From assembly GCA_910587775.1 (NCBI GenBank), contig CAJUNF010000011.1:1-34822 (forward strand): a stretch of 34,822 nucleotides of DNA, written 5' to 3'. This document shows, in pieces, positions 15,201 through 23,100 of the stretch. The first letter of the stretch is position 1; each line of letters starts with the position of its first letter. Position numbers and translations under genes: made by a program. This DNA comes from an uncultured Bacilli bacterium. Its GTDB lineage: Bacteria > Bacillota_I > Bacilli_A > RF39 > UBA660. The notes beneath the pieces were generated by a model, which was given only the letters and a program-made list of their open reading frames with translations, was not told where the DNA came from and ran no database searches.

Positions 15201-16507
15201 TATTTATCTTCCTTTCTATTTATGTGATTATTACGAAACTTTTTGAAATTATTAGAATTACTTGAATTATAAAAGTTTGGACTTGTAAAATCACGATGAT
15301 ATTTTTTTCTAAACTGTTCTTGAGCATATTCATTAGCTTTTTGACCAGCGCTCCAAAATTGCCCACGTTTTAAATCGTCATTTATAGTTGCTTTCTGTTT
15401 TTCAGTGAAATAAGTTTTATTTTTAAAATGATCATCATCAAATTTAATACCTTTTCTGCCGTATCTCATAGCACCACCTCCTACAAAAGAACCAATACTT
15501 AAAGCTTTAGACGACAATCCTGTTGCAATCCCTATTCCTGCTTTCACACCACTTCCAACTGCCATGATCGACCGTACCTCATTTAAACTAGATAATGCTC
15601 CTGACTGTTGGTCTAATAATGATGAAATTAATGTCGGAGTTCCTACGATAAATAATAGGGAACCCAACGTGAAAAAAACTGCTACAAGATTATTTTCATT
15701 AAAATTACTAGTGTTAAGAATGTTAATAACTAACCCAAGCGAAATGAATTGTACAATAGTTATCAGAAAGATTCCCATCGTTGACCTGAACCATGTAGAA
15801 AAAACCTTGGACTGATCATTCGTTAATGTGGAACTTACAAAAGGAGAAATAATCTTATAAAGAGCTAATTCAATTGATCGCTTCGTCATTTGTAATCCAA
15901 CAAAAAAGAGTAAAAAAACTGCAACGATAGAAAGAATTAATAACATAAAAAAATTAATAGAATACTTATAATGATTTTTTTCTTCAGAATTAATATCAAC
16001 AGTACGCCAATTATTAATAAACTCTTCTTTATGTTCTTGCTTAGTTTCATCACTATATACCATAGATGTAATAATAGCTTTAGATATACCAAATTCAGTA
16101 TTTGCACCATCACCTAAAGAAGATGCTTGAATTACACCATCAGTTAGAAGAGTAGATATTTTCTGACCGTAATCAAAAAATGGCACTATGAGAAACATGG
16201 AGATAATGGCAATGATAATACCTTTATATATTGTTAATGGACTAGTACGATCATCACCTTTAACAATAAATTTCATAAGAAATTCAAAAGATACTTTAAC
16301 AACAAGCCAAGCAATAGCTAAAGTAATTGCATAACCAAATAACTTTTGAACATACTCATTGTTAAAAAAACTGAATCGCCAAATTTGATTCAGTATATCT
16401 ATTAATCCATCTAACATGGTAAGTACACCTTTAGTTAAAGACCACATAACGGTACGATAAATGTCCAAATACCAGTGAGATTTAACTTGTGTAATTGCTA
16501 TAAGTAT
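15200..16507 (-). CDS. VirB6/TrbL-like multi-span channel protein (AUA start)
   Basis: 435 aa with several membrane segments in the first 290 residues and a basic Asn/Lys-rich cytoplasmic tail with Gly-rich GSFVGGGAMRYGRKG. This is the pattern of Gram-positive VirB6-like proteins, which form part of the channel. Start: ATA 16507, 7 bases after GGAGG (16519-16515), overlapping the sortase stop as TAATA. The first standard start in frame (TTG 16468) is 13 codons in and has no ribosome site. Confidence 0.82.
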   Translation of the reverse strand: MLIAITQVKSHWYLDIYRTVMWSLTKGVLTMLDGLIDILNQIWRFSFFNNEYVQKLFGYAITLAIAWLVVKVSFEFLMKFIVKGDDRTSPLTIYKGIIIAIISMFLIVPFFDYGQKISTLLTDGVIQASSLGDGANTEFGISKAIITSMVYSDETKQEHKEEFINNWRTVDINSEEKNHYKYSINFFMLLILSIVAVFLLFFVGLQMTKRSIELALYKIISPFVSSTLTNDQSKVFSTWFRSTMGIFLITIVQFISLGLVINILNTSNFNENNLVAVFFTLGSLLFIVGTPTLISSLLDQQSGALSSLNEVRSIMAVGSGVKAGIGIATGLSSKALSIGSFVGGGAMRYGRKGIKFDDDHFKNKTYFTEKQKATINDDLKRGQFWSAGQKANEYAQEQFRKKYHRDFTSPNFYNSSNSNNFKKFRNNHINRKEDK

Positions 16508-17121
16508 TAAAATTCCTCCTTATCTTCAATTGAAACTAAATAAAAAATGTAAATATCTTGAAGTGAATCATCATATTTATTACATGTTGTTAATGTTAAA
16601 GTGGATTTTGTAATATCACGAGAAATAGTAATAGTCCCATTTTTTGTTTCTGAGTAATTATAATTTAATACATATTTATACTTTTTTCCATAATAATAGA
16701 TGAATGCATAATCGTTCATTCTTAATTTATCTAGATTCTTAAAAAAAGCCGTTCTTCCGTATCCGCTATGAGCAGCTAAAATTAAATTTTTGTTTTCATC
16801 AGGCATATTAGAACCGTTGATTATTTGAACGTTATAATCTACATAATTATATTTTGATTCTGGATTTGTTAACCCTCTTCGTAATCGAATGGATGGTATT
16901 TCTAATACTGCAATATAAGATGAAATACTCGATTCTTGTCGTTTTTTGTCGATAATTTCAATTTCATCAAAACTATCAAAAAAAGAGGACAATGCTTGAT
17001 TTTCTATTGTATGATAATTAAAAGTTTCGTATTTTTGAATAAAGACAGGAATTATTCCTGCTAAAATCAAGAATAATCCCATATGTCTTATTTTGCTATT
17101 TTTTCTTTTTATGTTTGTCAT
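16507..17121 (-). CDS. Sortase paired with the adhesin
   Basis: 204 aa from ATG 17121 (AGGA about 10 bases upstream), overlapping the end of the adhesin gene. It has an N-terminal membrane helix (about 13-28) and a sortase beta-barrel with His118 (LILAAHSG) and Cys180 (LTLTTC). The Arg usually found 8-13 residues after Cys is not evident (NKYDDSLQDIYIFYLVS). It probably cleaves the IPKTG signal of the neighbouring adhesin and attaches it to the wall. Its last codons (GAG GAA TTT TAA) hold the GGAGG and stop overlap for the next gene. Confidence 0.88.
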   Translation of the reverse strand: MTNIKRKNSKIRHMGLFLILAGIIPVFIQKYETFNYHTIENQALSSFFDSFDEIEIIDKKRQESSISSYIAVLEIPSIRLRRGLTNPESKYNYVDYNVQIINGSNMPDENKNLILAAHSGYGRTAFFKNLDKLRMNDYAFIYYYGKKYKYVLNYNYSETKNGTITISRDITKSTLTLTTCNKYDDSLQDIYIFYLVSIEDKEEF

Positions 17122-19828
17122 ACACAAGAAATCCTAATCCACTAACAATCATAACAATTGAAACTACATCTACGAATCTAATATTTGTTAGTCCAGTCTT
17201 TGGAATTTCAACAATCATTTTGTTACTCATGGTTACTTCAATATTATCATCAGGTGCTTTGATTTCAAATTCATAAAGTTTATCATCGATTTGAAATGAT
17301 TCCAAAGCTTTGGTCTCTTGGTAATAATAATGACCTAATGGAAGCTCTAAGTCGATAATTCCCTCCGAATTGGTAACTCCTTGAAAAAGAATGGTTTCTT
17401 GATCTTCTCCATAAATTATAAATTCAACGCCTGATAGTTTATTTCCATTTTCATCAATTTTAGTAATAACAAAATGTCCTTTAGGAATATAATTTTGAAT
17501 TTCTTGAGAAACTGAAACAACAGGAGTTTTAGAATCAACATATTTTAGTTCTACAACATGTTCTTTTGAATCAATTGAATGTGAGCCATCATTGGATAAT
17601 TCTTTGATAGTATATAATCCTAATTCCAAATTAGAAAAGGTTGCAGTTCCATCGCTTCCTGTAATAGCTTTAGCGATTAATTGATCATTTTTATACAATC
17701 CAAATACTACATTAGCAAGTGGAATCTTATCGTATTTTATCATTCCATTTTCAGAAACAAATTGTTCTCCAAACTTTTTAATAATAATATTACCTGTAAC
17801 AGAATGATTGACAAATTCTTGGATATACACAGTTCCATACAATGGATCATTTTGTGTAGGAGTATTTTCATCAATAATGAATTCAATAGGATCAGAATTC
17901 CATAGATATCCAATGATATCCTGTTCTATTTCTTCTAGCCTATATTTAGATGGAAATAATTCTTTAGGAGTTACAAACTCACCATCACTATTTGTTTCAA
18001 ATACACAGACATTTGAAACACTCGGATAAGTAATAGATTGGCATACATATTTCTTGTTAATGATATCATATATTTTAAATTTGATACCAGCTATCGGAAT
18101 GTTTTTTCCATTCTGATCAACTTTTTTAACTTTAATTTTTGTTGAATATGGTTCATTAAGCAAAGTTATATATGATTTATCTTTTGCTTTTTCGTTAACC
18201 GTAAAATGGATATCATCAGATAATTTGTATCCTGCTTTTCCTTTTACTTGACGAATAGTATAATCATCATAAGGTAATACAATGCTAGCCATTGCTGATT
18301 CATCTATTACTAAGGTGGCAATGGTTCTTTTTGAAGTATTGCTAATTATATCAAAAGTTGCTCCAATTTCTGCTTGTACACCATTCTCCGCAAGATAAGT
18401 TTTATTAATGAATAGTTCAGTAAAATATACCTCATCATTTAATGTTAAAGTAACCCCAGCTTGATAATTGTCTGGAGTGATGCTAAAAGAATAAGTGTTT
18501 GGATCAAGTTTATACCCTTTTGGACTCTGTAATTCCTTTAGAAAATAATCGCCAACAAGGAGAACTTTTTGTGTTGAAGCAGTACAATTTTCATTTATAG
18601 TTAACTTTGTAACTAAAGTGCCATCTTTTTTATAGACACCATAAACTGCATTTTTTAAAGAAGCATTTCCGTTTGCGTGGCAACTGTTATTCCATTTATC
18701 ATATTTATGAATGGTTAATTTTCCTAAAAAAGGAGTGTTGTATAAAGTGATATTAATTATAGGATTATCTAAAGTAATGTTGAAATAATGTTTTTGTGTA
18801 TCTAGTTCATAATTTTTTCCTGATTTCTTTTCTAAAAGATAAAAATTCCCTAATGGGAGCTCGGATGATGAAACTGTACAATTATTTGTAATAACTAAAT
18901 CCTTAATAAAGGTATTATCTTCTTTATAAAGTCCAAAAGTAGTTCCGATTAAATCGGGATTACAACTCTTTGTAATTGAATCATATTTTTTTAAATTTAA
19001 AGATCCGCTTACTACCTCAAAAGATACTTTTGCAGATACTGGGTCTATAATGCCTGGTACTAGAAGATTTTGACTTGTGTTACTTGTATAAACAATAAAG
19101 TCCGTATTCCAAGCAGAACTACCTTTATTTAAAGTGACATTCCCGCTTTTTGTTGAAGTAGGAGTGACAATTAAATTATTTCCTTGTATGGTTGCGTTAC
19201 AATTTTCACACCCAACAACATTATATCCAGAAAGATTATTACTCATATCAATAAATGTAGCCTTTTCGCCAAGTCCGATCTTAGTGTGATTCGAATTAAA
19301 AGCTGGCATTCTTTGATAGGTAGCTACCAAATTTTCTATTTCATTCATTTTAGATTGAATCTCTGCTGGAGTATCAATAATATATTTCCAAGGATTAGAT
19401 GGATTATTTTGAGAAGTAAAGGCAAAATTTCTTCCTATGGTTTGCCAAATAAGCGTTTGCGTAGCTACATACCATTCATCGTTATTATGATTCCCATAAC
19501 CATAACCAAAATGAGCGATTAAAGCAGAACGACTTAAAACGCTTTCACTTAAACCAAGTGCATTTGCTTTTTCAGAAATAGATAAATTATAAAATCCCTG
19601 ATATACTCCACCTTGAAAACTTGCATTTGGTTGAATGCAATATGCAAATTGTCCATCGGAACGTGTAAATTTTTCAAAACTTCCCCAAGCACCAGACCCA
19701 TCTACATAATGATATTTACTGATAAAAGGATTTGTAAACTGAGCGCTAGATGTAGTTGCTTCTACTGTGTTCTGAAAGGTACAAAATCCTAAAATTGTTA
19801 AAATAGCCATTGTAAATTTATGTTTCAT
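17096..19828 (-). CDS. Thioester-domain, Cna-B/SpaA-repeat wall-anchored adhesin
   Basis: 910 aa from ATG 19828 (GGAGG upstream). Signal peptide about 1-24. A thioester domain follows, with Cys64 in FAYCIQP and Gln124 in VATQTLIWQ, the pair that forms an internal thioester able to bond covalently to a target surface. After a linker come about six SpaA/Cna-B repeats, most with a GATF/GVEF-type strand and a YxLxE-type strand. The end is IPKTG, a membrane helix and KHKKKK. Several repeats carry an extra Cys pair (KSCNPD/NNCTV, NSCHA/NENCTA). It lies inside the transfer operon, so a covalent role in mating-pair contact is likely but inferred. Confidence 0.9.
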   Translation of the reverse strand: MKHKFTMAILTILGFCTFQNTVEATTSSAQFTNPFISKYHYVDGSGAWGSFEKFTRSDGQFAYCIQPNASFQGGVYQGFYNLSISEKANALGLSESVLSRSALIAHFGYGYGNHNNDEWYVATQTLIWQTIGRNFAFTSQNNPSNPWKYIIDTPAEIQSKMNEIENLVATYQRMPAFNSNHTKIGLGEKATFIDMSNNLSGYNVVGCENCNATIQGNNLIVTPTSTKSGNVTLNKGSSAWNTDFIVYTSNTSQNLLVPGIIDPVSAKVSFEVVSGSLNLKKYDSITKSCNPDLIGTTFGLYKEDNTFIKDLVITNNCTVSSSELPLGNFYLLEKKSGKNYELDTQKHYFNITLDNPIINITLYNTPFLGKLTIHKYDKWNNSCHANGNASLKNAVYGVYKKDGTLVTKLTINENCTASTQKVLLVGDYFLKELQSPKGYKLDPNTYSFSITPDNYQAGVTLTLNDEVYFTELFINKTYLAENGVQAEIGATFDIISNTSKRTIATLVIDESAMASIVLPYDDYTIRQVKGKAGYKLSDDIHFTVNEKAKDKSYITLLNEPYSTKIKVKKVDQNGKNIPIAGIKFKIYDIINKKYVCQSITYPSVSNVCVFETNSDGEFVTPKELFPSKYRLEEIEQDIIGYLWNSDPIEFIIDENTPTQNDPLYGTVYIQEFVNHSVTGNIIIKKFGEQFVSENGMIKYDKIPLANVVFGLYKNDQLIAKAITGSDGTATFSNLELGLYTIKELSNDGSHSIDSKEHVVELKYVDSKTPVVSVSQEIQNYIPKGHFVITKIDENGNKLSGVEFIIYGEDQETILFQGVTNSEGIIDLELPLGHYYYQETKALESFQIDDKLYEFEIKAPDDNIEVTMSNKMIVEIPKTGLTNIRFVDVVSIVMIVSGLGFLVYDKHKKKK

Positions 19829-19851
19829 ATATTTATCACCTCCATTAAAAA

Positions 19852-19871
19852 AAACAATCTGTTGATTGTTT
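19852..19871 (-). terminator. Weak terminator or attenuator before the adhesin gene
   Basis: On the minus strand AAACAATC-AACA-GATTGTTT followed by a T run, placed directly after the stop of the preceding gene and before the adhesin ribosome site. The stem is AT-rich, so partial read-through is likely. It would lower adhesin expression relative to upstream genes. Confidence 0.55.
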
Positions 19872-19874
19872 CTC

Positions 19875-20651
19875 TTAATATATGTTTCCATAAATATTGT
19901 CACACTGGAACCCCAATTTACGTAAATAAGCTACATTGCCAATTTTTCCATTTTTATAATTGTAATCATGGCTACCTGTCCAATTGCCATCACAAAATAT
20001 ATCTTTTGTAAAAAGTATCAACATGGAAGCGTCAATGTTACTATCTGGTATTGGTAAATGCACACACCGATATCCCCAACCTAATTCATTTTTCCATTGC
20101 TCTCCTTCATTTTCACATGCCTTTAGTGTTTTAAAGTCTAGTCTAAAATCAGTTATAACTTTTCTAACGTAACTTGTAATTTCAGAATCAGACCATTCTT
20201 TAGATTTGTTAATATTATTATTCGAATTTGATGAAGTGTTTATATTTTTTTCATCTTTATTTGTATCAGTTTTACCATCATTATTTTTAGTATTATTTTG
20301 ACTAGGCTGATCACTCGAAATATTTTGCTTAATTTGATCATTAGAAACCTTATTACTTGATTCAGAGTCAGGTATTTTACTAGTTGATGATTTTATTTCT
20401 AAATCAGATATTTCATCTTTAACAAAAGTATCATTAGAATTTTGATCTTCAACTTGTGTACTTTCATCTTTTTCAATTTCATCATTATCACTATATAATT
20501 CCTTTTGTACAGAATTATCAGAAACGTTAGAAAAAGTGTCTTCATCACTAAGTTTGTGGTAAAAAAAGCTAAAATAAATAGCTAAAGCTGTAATAAGCAA
20601 AAAGAATAAACTTAAACTTCCTATAATTAATCGCTTTCGGTCATATATCAT
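19875..20651 (-). CDS. Membrane-anchored protein with long Ser/Asn/Asp linker
   Basis: 258 aa from ATG 20651 (GGAG 8 bases upstream); an earlier in-frame start has no ribosome site. One membrane segment (about residues 8-28) is followed by about 120 residues of low-complexity S/N/D/K-rich linker. A compact C-terminal domain of about 100 residues then contains four Cys (KACENE, YRCVHL, IFCDGN, FQCDN) and aromatic motifs (ENEGEQWKNELGWGY, DGNWTGSHDY). The topology suggests a domain held outside the cell on a stalk. The family is not recognised. It is part of the transfer operon, upstream of the adhesin. Confidence 0.7.
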   Translation of the reverse strand: MIYDRKRLIIGSLSLFFLLITALAIYFSFFYHKLSDEDTFSNVSDNSVQKELYSDNDEIEKDESTQVEDQNSNDTFVKDEISDLEIKSSTSKIPDSESSNKVSNDQIKQNISSDQPSQNNTKNNDGKTDTNKDEKNINTSSNSNNNINKSKEWSDSEITSYVRKVITDFRLDFKTLKACENEGEQWKNELGWGYRCVHLPIPDSNIDASMLILFTKDIFCDGNWTGSHDYNYKNGKIGNVAYLRKLGFQCDNIYGNIY

Positions 20652-20706
20652 AAATTCATCTCCAATCGCCATCAGTCTATAATATATTTTGAAAAAATGC
20701 AAATAG

Positions 20707-20976
20707 TTACTTAAGATATTGTTTTAAAGAATTTAAATCGTCAATTAATTCATTTAAATTACAAAGCACTTCAATATTACTTTTATATTTTAATCGTTTA
20801 GTTTCAAAATATTTTGCTAATGATTCAATGTATTCAATATCACATAAACTATTGTGGAAAAAAATTTTAATAATATCTTCATGATTCAAATCTTTAATGA
20901 TTTCAAAATAAACGACCATATTATATATACGATTGACTAAATCTTTGCTTTTTACAAATTTATATGCTAATTCCAT
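20707..20976 (-). CDS. Small helical hypothetical protein
   Basis: 89 aa, ATG with GGAGG 6 bases upstream, overlapping the end of the preceding gene. Helical, no signal or membrane segment. The family is not recognised; it is an operon member between the membrane-anchored linker protein and the 134-aa gene. Confidence 0.65.
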   Translation of the reverse strand: MELAYKFVKSKDLVNRIYNMVVYFEIIKDLNHEDIIKIFFHNSLCDIEYIESLAKYFETKRLKYKSNIEVLCNLNELIDDLNSLKQYLK

Positions 20977-21364
20977 ATGTAACCTCCTGTATTAAATCTT
21001 CAAATTCTGTAATAGTTTCATTATCAAAAGAATCAAAAGAGCAAGAAGAAAATAAATCGAAATCTATTTTATGTTCAAAAAGTAATTTATGAAAAACACC
21101 ATCAATTGATTCAATATTGCAAGATTGTGATGCACGACAAAACAAATCCATTCTATAAATAAAATCTTGGATTTTAGAAAAGATCAAGTCATTATCAGAG
21201 CCAAAAATAATTTGATAATTATCAACAAAATCTTCATATAAAGTAATATTATGTTTCTTAAATAAGGACTCGATACTCTTAGGATTAGTTAAAGTGATAT
21301 TTTCAATTTTTCCTTCTTTGATGATCGCATTAATTTCTTTATTAAAGTTTTTTCGAGATATCAT
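20960..21364 (-). CDS. Hypothetical protein in the transfer operon
   Basis: 134 aa from ATG 21364, which overlaps the previous stop (ATGA) and has AGGA 8 bases upstream; an earlier in-frame TTG lies inside the previous gene. It is acidic and helical (SIESLFKKHNI, LFCRASQSCNIESIDG) with no membrane segment. The family is not recognised. Confidence 0.65.
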   Translation of the reverse strand: MISRKNFNKEINAIIKEGKIENITLTNPKSIESLFKKHNITLYEDFVDNYQIIFGSDNDLIFSKIQDFIYRMDLFCRASQSCNIESIDGVFHKLLFEHKIDFDLFSSCSFDSFDNETITEFEDLIQEVTYGISI

Positions 21365-21600
21365 TTGAAATATCCTAAAATCCAACTAACAAATTGGCTT
21401 GATATTAAACAAGATATAGCTGCAATAATAGTATTTTTTATTTTTCGATCATAACTAGCTTTCTGATTATCATCTGAAGATGCCATTTTTAAAGCAAAGT
21501 CCTTGGCAACAAAAAAAGTAGTGCATCCTATTACTAACCATTTAATGTAATTCATAGCATCATTAGCTAAAGCTAAAATACTATTAATAATATCATCTAT
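21361..21600 (-). CDS. Maff2/VirB2-like small two-span membrane protein (AUA start)
   Basis: 79 aa from ATA 21600, 7 bases after GGAGG (21612-21608). The first ATG in frame (21555) has no ribosome site and is 15 codons in. The extended N-terminus (DDIINSILALANDAMNYIKWL) leads into two membrane segments separated by a charged stretch (SSDDNQKASYDRKIK). Length and layout resemble the Maff2-type/VirB2-like small proteins found early in Gram-positive transfer operons, thought to be channel or pilin-like subunits. The assignment is by topology and position only. Confidence 0.65.
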   Translation of the reverse strand: MDDIINSILALANDAMNYIKWLVIGCTTFFVAKDFALKMASSDDNQKASYDRKIKNTIIAAISCLISSQFVSWILGYFK

Positions 21601-21628
21601 TAAGATTCCTCCTTTAAATTAATAAAAA

Positions 21629-21648
21629 ACACGCATTGACTTGCGTGT
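21629..21648 (-). terminator. Terminator between the first operon gene and the transfer genes
   Basis: On the minus strand ACACGCA-...-TGCGTGT (7-bp stem) followed by TTTTTT. It separates the first gene from the structural genes without a visible new promoter, so transcription of the transfer block may depend on read-through or antitermination. Confidence 0.65.
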
Positions 21649-21660
21649 ATAAATTGTGTT

Positions 21661-22128
21661 TTAAGCTTTTAATACCGCTACATCCAAAGCTCTTGCAAGC
21701 TTTAAAATACAGCTTTCTTTAATAGTTTTTAACAAATAAGTAGTAGTATTTAACTTCTCAGCACATTGATATTCTTTTAATTGCTTAGAATATAGCACTT
21801 CTGTAAAAAATACCAATTCCTCATAATTAAGAACCTCAAGAGCATTAGCAAATTTATTGTAATACATTTTTACTTCTTCTAGTGTATCCAATTTCTTTGC
21901 CACACTATCTCCAACCTTATCAGATATGGTATAGGTGGAAAAATAAATCTTGTAATCTTGGGTTATTTTGGGTGGCATTAAATTAAAATATTTACATTGA
22001 AGATCAATAAACTTATTAATTTCTTCTGAAACTTTTTGCAAACTCTTATCAACATCATATAAATACACATAAGGAAAAAATGGGATGTTGACAAATTCTG
22101 GTTTTACATTGGCATTAAATTGTAACAT
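21661..22128 (-). CDS. First gene of the transfer operon, HTH-like C-terminus
   Basis: 155 aa, ATG 22128 with GGAGGG 11 bases upstream. The N-terminal part is beta-rich (NVKPEFVNIPFFPYVYLYDVD). The C-terminal 50 residues (YSKQLKEYQCAEKLNTTTYLLKT...LARALDV) look like the sigma-region-4-like HTH of ArpU/RinA-type phage activators. It sits behind a long structured leader and before a terminator, so it may control expression of the transfer genes. The function is inferred. Confidence 0.6.
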   Translation of the reverse strand: MLQFNANVKPEFVNIPFFPYVYLYDVDKSLQKVSEEINKFIDLQCKYFNLMPPKITQDYKIYFSTYTISDKVGDSVAKKLDTLEEVKMYYNKFANALEVLNYEELVFFTEVLYSKQLKEYQCAEKLNTTTYLLKTIKESCILKLARALDVAVLKA

Positions 22129-22140
22129 ATTTCATCAAAC

Positions 22141-22386
22141 CCTCCTTTAAAAAGACAAAAGAGAGAATTATATTTCTATATACTTCTCTCTTAATTAAGA
22201 TTACAAGAAAATGTTTTATTTATGAAATTGCTTCATAAAATTGCCACACCGATAACCCCCCAACATAGATTCATATCTGAATCTTGTTAGGATTTCATTT
22301 TAAAATATTTCTGCTATTTTGTCAAATTTCAGCACCTCCAATAAAAAAAATGAATTTCTCTGTGTAGAAAAAATTCATTTAACCAC
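22141..22386 (-). promoter_or_regulatory. Long structured leader of the transfer operon
   Basis: About 250 bases between promoter and first gene hold no convincing gene but three hairpins on the minus strand. AAATGAATTT/AAATTCATTT with a T run (22346-22382) is terminator-like. AGATTCA/TGAATCT (22271-22288) is extended by AACA/TGTT. AAGAGAGAA/TTCTCTCTT (22159-22192) is followed by TTGTCTTTTT and is terminator-like. A GGAGG with a very short possible leader peptide lies after the first hairpin. This is the layout of an attenuation leader. No known riboswitch class is recognised. Confidence 0.5.
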
Positions 22387-22414
22387 ATTATACCTATGCT
22401 TCAAAAAAAGTAAA
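22387..22414 (-). promoter_or_regulatory. Promoter of the transfer operon
   Basis: On the minus strand TTTACT (22414-22409), a 16-base spacer and TATAAT (22392-22387), leading into the structured leader. Confidence 0.6.
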
Positions 22415-22533
22415 GGAAATGCAATTGTAAGCTCAGTTTAAATTAATTGAAAATACCTAAAAATAAATTAAAAAATAGATTAAAAAAAGAAATAAATAAA
22501 TTTTAAAGTAAAAAAATCTTTCCTTATAATAAA

Positions 22534-22562
22534 AGCAGGAATTTTTATAATTCATTCCTGCT
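22534..22562. promoter_or_regulatory. Inverted repeat upstream of the double-HTH regulator
   Basis: AGCAGGAAT (22534-22542) and ATTCCTGCT (22554-22562) form a perfect 9-bp inverted repeat just after a TATAAT-like box (22525-22530) on the plus strand. It could be an operator in the divergent control region between the transfer operon and the regulator gene, or a weak terminator lacking a T run. Confidence 0.45.
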
Positions 22563-22662
22563 CTAAAAAGTTGTTAAGACATTTTATGTCAACATTTGCG
22601 TATACCTACACGATTCAAACATATTTAAATTCTTGTTTGAGAAAATATCGACGGGTGAAAAT

Positions 22663-23100
22663 ATGTTCAATTTAAGAGATGCAAGAGAGTATGAGGGGTA
22701 CTCAATGAGCCAACTTGCAAATAAACTAAATAAATCAAAGAGTGCTTATGCAAGATGGGAAAGTGAAAAAGACATAATTCCTTTAGTGCATCTCGTATCA
22801 CTTGCAAATATATATCAACTAAATATTGACTTTTTAATCGGTTTAACTGATAAAAGAATAAAAGTTTCATCACTTAGAGAACTGGATAGAAATATAATAT
22901 CAACTAATTTAAAGAAAGTACGAAAAGATCAAAGTCAAAAATCATTTGCAAAAGAATTTCATGTCGCGAATTCAACAATCTCAAGATATGAAAATCAGCA
23001 ACTTTTAATATCTACGTCTTGTTTATTAGATATATGTAAGAAAAAACATATATCAGTTGATTGGTTCTTAGGATTTTCGAATAATCAAATGATTAATTAA
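22663..23100 (+). CDS. XRE-family regulator with two HTH domains (A)
   Basis: 145 aa from ATG 22663 (GGGTGA upstream); a longer TTG start lacks a site. Two XRE-type HTH domains: about residues 3-60 (REYEGYSMSQLANKLNKSKS...RWESEKDIIP) and 80-138 (QKSFAKEFHVANSTISRYEN). It is divergent from the transfer operon, so it is a good candidate for its repressor. It is paralogous to the protein at 23987 (same two-domain layout, same IIPL/ANIY and DFLIGLTD/DYLLGLTD segments). Confidence 0.85.
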   Translation: MFNLRDAREYEGYSMSQLANKLNKSKSAYARWESEKDIIPLVHLVSLANIYQLNIDFLIGLTDKRIKVSSLRELDRNIISTNLKKVRKDQSQKSFAKEFHVANSTISRYENQQLLISTSCLLDICKKKHISVDWFLGFSNNQMIN

